From Panacagrimonas sp965216805 (GTDB taxonomy: Bacteria > Pseudomonadota > Gammaproteobacteria > Nevskiales > Nevskiaceae), in the NCBI RefSeq assembly GCF_965216805.1, contig NZ_CBDCGN010000003.1:1550001-1614000 (forward strand): a stretch of 64,000 bases of DNA, given 5' to 3'. Shown here one piece after another: positions 62,141 through 64,000 of the stretch. The notes under the pieces are model-generated. The model was not told the origin of the DNA, ran no database searches, and worked only from the letters and a program-made list of their open reading frames with translations. The position numbers were made by a program, and so were the translations under genes. Position 1 is the first letter of the stretch; every line of letters starts with the position of its first letter.

Positions 62141-64000
62141 GTTCGCGTGGCGCAGAGCGCACAAGGCTTCGGGTTGGATTACCGCGCTGTTCGGCGTGGG
62201 TCTGCTGGCCGGCTGCGGTGGTCTGAGCGACGTCGGCGAACAAGGTTCGCCGCCACCCAAAGCGGTGTTCACCGCGGTCGGCTACGCCGGCGGCGACATC
62301 CAGAACGGCGACATCGCCATCGACGTGCGCGGTGGCTCCGAGGTGCTGCTCAGCGGCCGTGCCAGCGAGTTCCAGACCCTGCCCATCGTCGCCTACCAGA
62401 TCGAGCCGATGAACGATGCCGCGCAGTCGGCGGCTTTTACCGTGCGCGGCGCTGACGCCATCGCGGTGGTGGTGCCGCCGGCCACGCCGGCTGGCGAGCC
62501 GCTGCGCTACCGGCTGACGGTGACCGATGGCGGTGGTACGTCCTCGACCGCCGAGGCCACCTTGCGCCCGGTGCCGGCGCTGGACACCGACGACTATCTG
62601 CAATACCGCGGCCGAGCTGCCCGCTTCACCCTGGTGGCCGCCACCGACCAGCCCGCAACCGCGGTGGGCACGTTCGAACTGCGCCTCAAGGCGCGGGTGA
62701 CGTATTCGGCGCTGGACCGCGCGCGCAAGATTGCGGAATTCGACTTGCTGACCATGGAGGACAGCCGTCGCCTGACGTCGTGCAACGCTCCGGCGGCGCT
62801 GTCCGACGATCAGCTCCAGGTGCGCGCAGGGGCATGGAACGCTGGCCCGGACCCGCGCGACACGCAGGGCAACGTGGTGGCGAGCGAAGCGGCGGATGAC
62901 TACCGCAATCCACGTTTCACCTTCACCGTGCCCGGCTTCAACGCGGATCTGGTCACGCGCCTGTACCAGGCCAATCTGCGCGACCCGGACGTGGACGATC
63001 TGATCGGCTGCCTGCCCGACCCGGGTCGGGTCGACGAAGCCGAGATCGAACTCGTCGCCAGCCTCGCCAGCCCCAGCTTGCAGTCTTCCGCGCGCCTGAT
63101 CCTGGCCGAGGAGCGCAACGGCCAGCCGCTGCTGGCGCCCGCGTCGAACGACGGCAGCGGTGCCCCCACGGTCCTGACCGTGGACGCCGACACCGTCGAG
63201 ATCCTGCGCCTGGTCGGCGGTGGTATCGAGAACAAGGACACCGCGCGCGCGTATTACGCCGCCATCGATCCGCAGAGCCGCAAGACCACGCTGGAAGACT
63301 GGCTGGTCCTGAACTGCTTCGATCCCGACGCCGACGATTACGGCGCTGATGCGCATGCGGTCTACACCAATAACTTCGATCTCGGCTTCGGTCGCGACAT
63401 GTACATGCGCACGCGCGACTGCGATGCCGATGGCGTCAGCACCGCGCATACCGCCGCGGTGGTCATCAACTATCCGACGGTGGAAGCCGCGGCGAAGAAG
63501 GTGGGCGCCTTCCTGGCGGTGGCGATGGAGTACATCGAGGACACCGACCCGACGCAGCCGGGTAACGCCACGTTCTACACCTACGCACCCGATCCCTCGG
63601 CAGGCGACCGCCAGGCCGGGTTCGTGCGTGTGCTCAGCGCCAACTTCGACGGCCGCGGCGAGAAATACGTGCCCGGCTCCTGTACCACCTGCCACGGCGG
63701 CGCACCGGCGCTGCCCGACCTCGACGATCCGCTGCAGACCTACGCCGGCACCGACGCCAATGTCGGCGCCACCTTCATGCCCTGGGACCTGCAGTCCTTC
63801 CTGTTCGTCGATACGCGCGAGGCGCCGGCCATCGTGCCCGAGCCGGGTCTCAACGATGCGTTGCGCGCCAGCCTGACGCGCGCGCAGCAGGAGGCCGAGT
63901 TCCGCAAGCTCAACCTGGGTGCCTATCACACCTATGGCCACCGCAGCGTCAACGATCTGTTCACCTGCTTCGACAACTACGCCGGTCCCTGCGAACTGGT
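62130..64000 (+). CDS. Large CxxCH lipoprotein, 3' partial
   Basis: At least 623 residues from the ATG at 62130; the frame is open to the window end, and its codon use is good throughout. A lipobox (LLAGC, Cys29) marks a lipoprotein. Residues about 40-150 look Ig/cadherin-like (DGGGTSSTAEATL). Around residue 518 lies SCTTCHGGAP, a single CxxCH haem-c attachment motif (C518, C521, H522). I do not recognise a named family. It overlaps the barrel gene by 11 bases. A surface or periplasmic electron-transfer or oxidative role with the barrel protein is possible. Confidence 0.8.
   Translation, partial: MNSEFAWRRAHKASGWITALFGVGLLAGCGGLSDVGEQGSPPPKAVFTAVGYAGGDIQNGDIAIDVRGGSEVLLSGRASEFQTLPIVAYQIEPMNDAAQSAAFTVRGADAIAVVVPPATPAGEPLRYRLTVTDGGGTSSTAEATLRPVPALDTDDYLQYRGRAARFTLVAATDQPATAVGTFELRLKARVTYSALDRARKIAEFDLLTMEDSRRLTSCNAPAALSDDQLQVRAGAWNAGPDPRDTQGNVVASEAADDYRNPRFTFTVPGFNADLVTRLYQANLRDPDVDDLIGCLPDPGRVDEAEIELVASLASPSLQSSARLILAEERNGQPLLAPASNDGSGAPTVLTVDADTVEILRLVGGGIENKDTARAYYAAIDPQSRKTTLEDWLVLNCFDPDADDYGADAHAVYTNNFDLGFGRDMYMRTRDCDADGVSTAHTAAVVINYPTVEAAAKKVGAFLAVAMEYIEDTDPTQPGNATFYTYAPDPSAGDRQAGFVRVLSANFDGRGEKYVPGSCTTCHGGAPALPDLDDPLQTYAGTDANVGATFMPWDLQSFLFVDTREAPAIVPEPGLNDALRASLTRAQQEAEFRKLNLGAYHTYGHRSVNDLFTCFDNYAGPCEL

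Noticed and set aside
61884..63941. A 685-codon minus-strand frame over the barrel and lipoprotein genes
   Set aside because: The plus strand carries a lipobox, a CxxCH motif and barrel strands; the minus frame has only low-complexity Arg/Gly/His sequence.

Overview
The window is one contiguous piece of a high-GC, densely coded gammaproteobacterial chromosome. The mix of genes suggests the order Lysobacterales (Xanthomonadales): an HD-GYP regulator next to a large hybrid histidine kinase, several secreted peptidases, a TonB-dependent receptor, a heptose-based LPS gene set, a POT peptide transporter and a maf-rng-yhdP block. This placement is inferred from gene content; there is no rRNA gene to confirm it. 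I saw no tRNA or rRNA gene, no CRISPR array, no prophage and no transposase gene.

Layout. 1-6167: a nag-type catabolic cluster. It holds the C-terminal part of a ferredoxin reductase cut by the window edge, a NahR/NagR-like LysR regulator, gentisate dioxygenase, fumarylpyruvate hydrolase, both salicylate 5-hydroxylase oxygenase subunits and maleylpyruvate isomerase. Together they convert salicylate through gentisate to fumarate and pyruvate. 6446-11183: a small unknown gene, ilvD, a phosphopantetheinyl transferase and a beta-lactamase-fold lipoprotein. 11404-23279: surface glycan and LPS genes (methyltransferase, DUF115-like protein, sulfotransferase, AsnB-like amidotransferase, three GT4 and one GT9 glycosyltransferases, hldE), interrupted by ilvE and a Uma2-family gene. 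23634-37679: a TonB receptor with a secreted phosphatase, a broken VapC toxin with an intact antitoxin, a PHP-domain protein, a D-amino-acid-like enzyme group, an HDOD protein and an S9 peptidase. 37905-45237: rhlE plus an RRM protein, a POT transporter, a DUF4160/DUF2442 pair, a GlyGly-CTERM protease, a TolC-like protein and a rhodanese. 45369-53551: maf, rng, yhdP, a nitrilase-family amidase and pdxH. 53654-60371: a 1534-residue hybrid kinase coupled to an HD-GYP regulator, then an AcuI/YhdH reductase. 60674-64000: an outer-membrane barrel overlapping a CxxCH lipoprotein gene that runs off the end.

The most unusual signals are in the small-scale architecture. Two unrelated MITE-like elements (8748-9016 and 52449-52698) each sit exactly in the stop codon of the upstream gene, flanked by TA, and each rebuilds a TAG stop. 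Between maf and rng, two tiny open frames of 32 and 34 codons form an unbroken chain of ATGA start-stop overlaps, apparently made by a local duplication. Two junctions of the nag cluster carry fresh-looking short tandem duplications. A LPS-region gene appears to use a CTG start. A vapC toxin is broken by a single nonsense codon. Small hairpin repeats of at least three families are scattered between genes.
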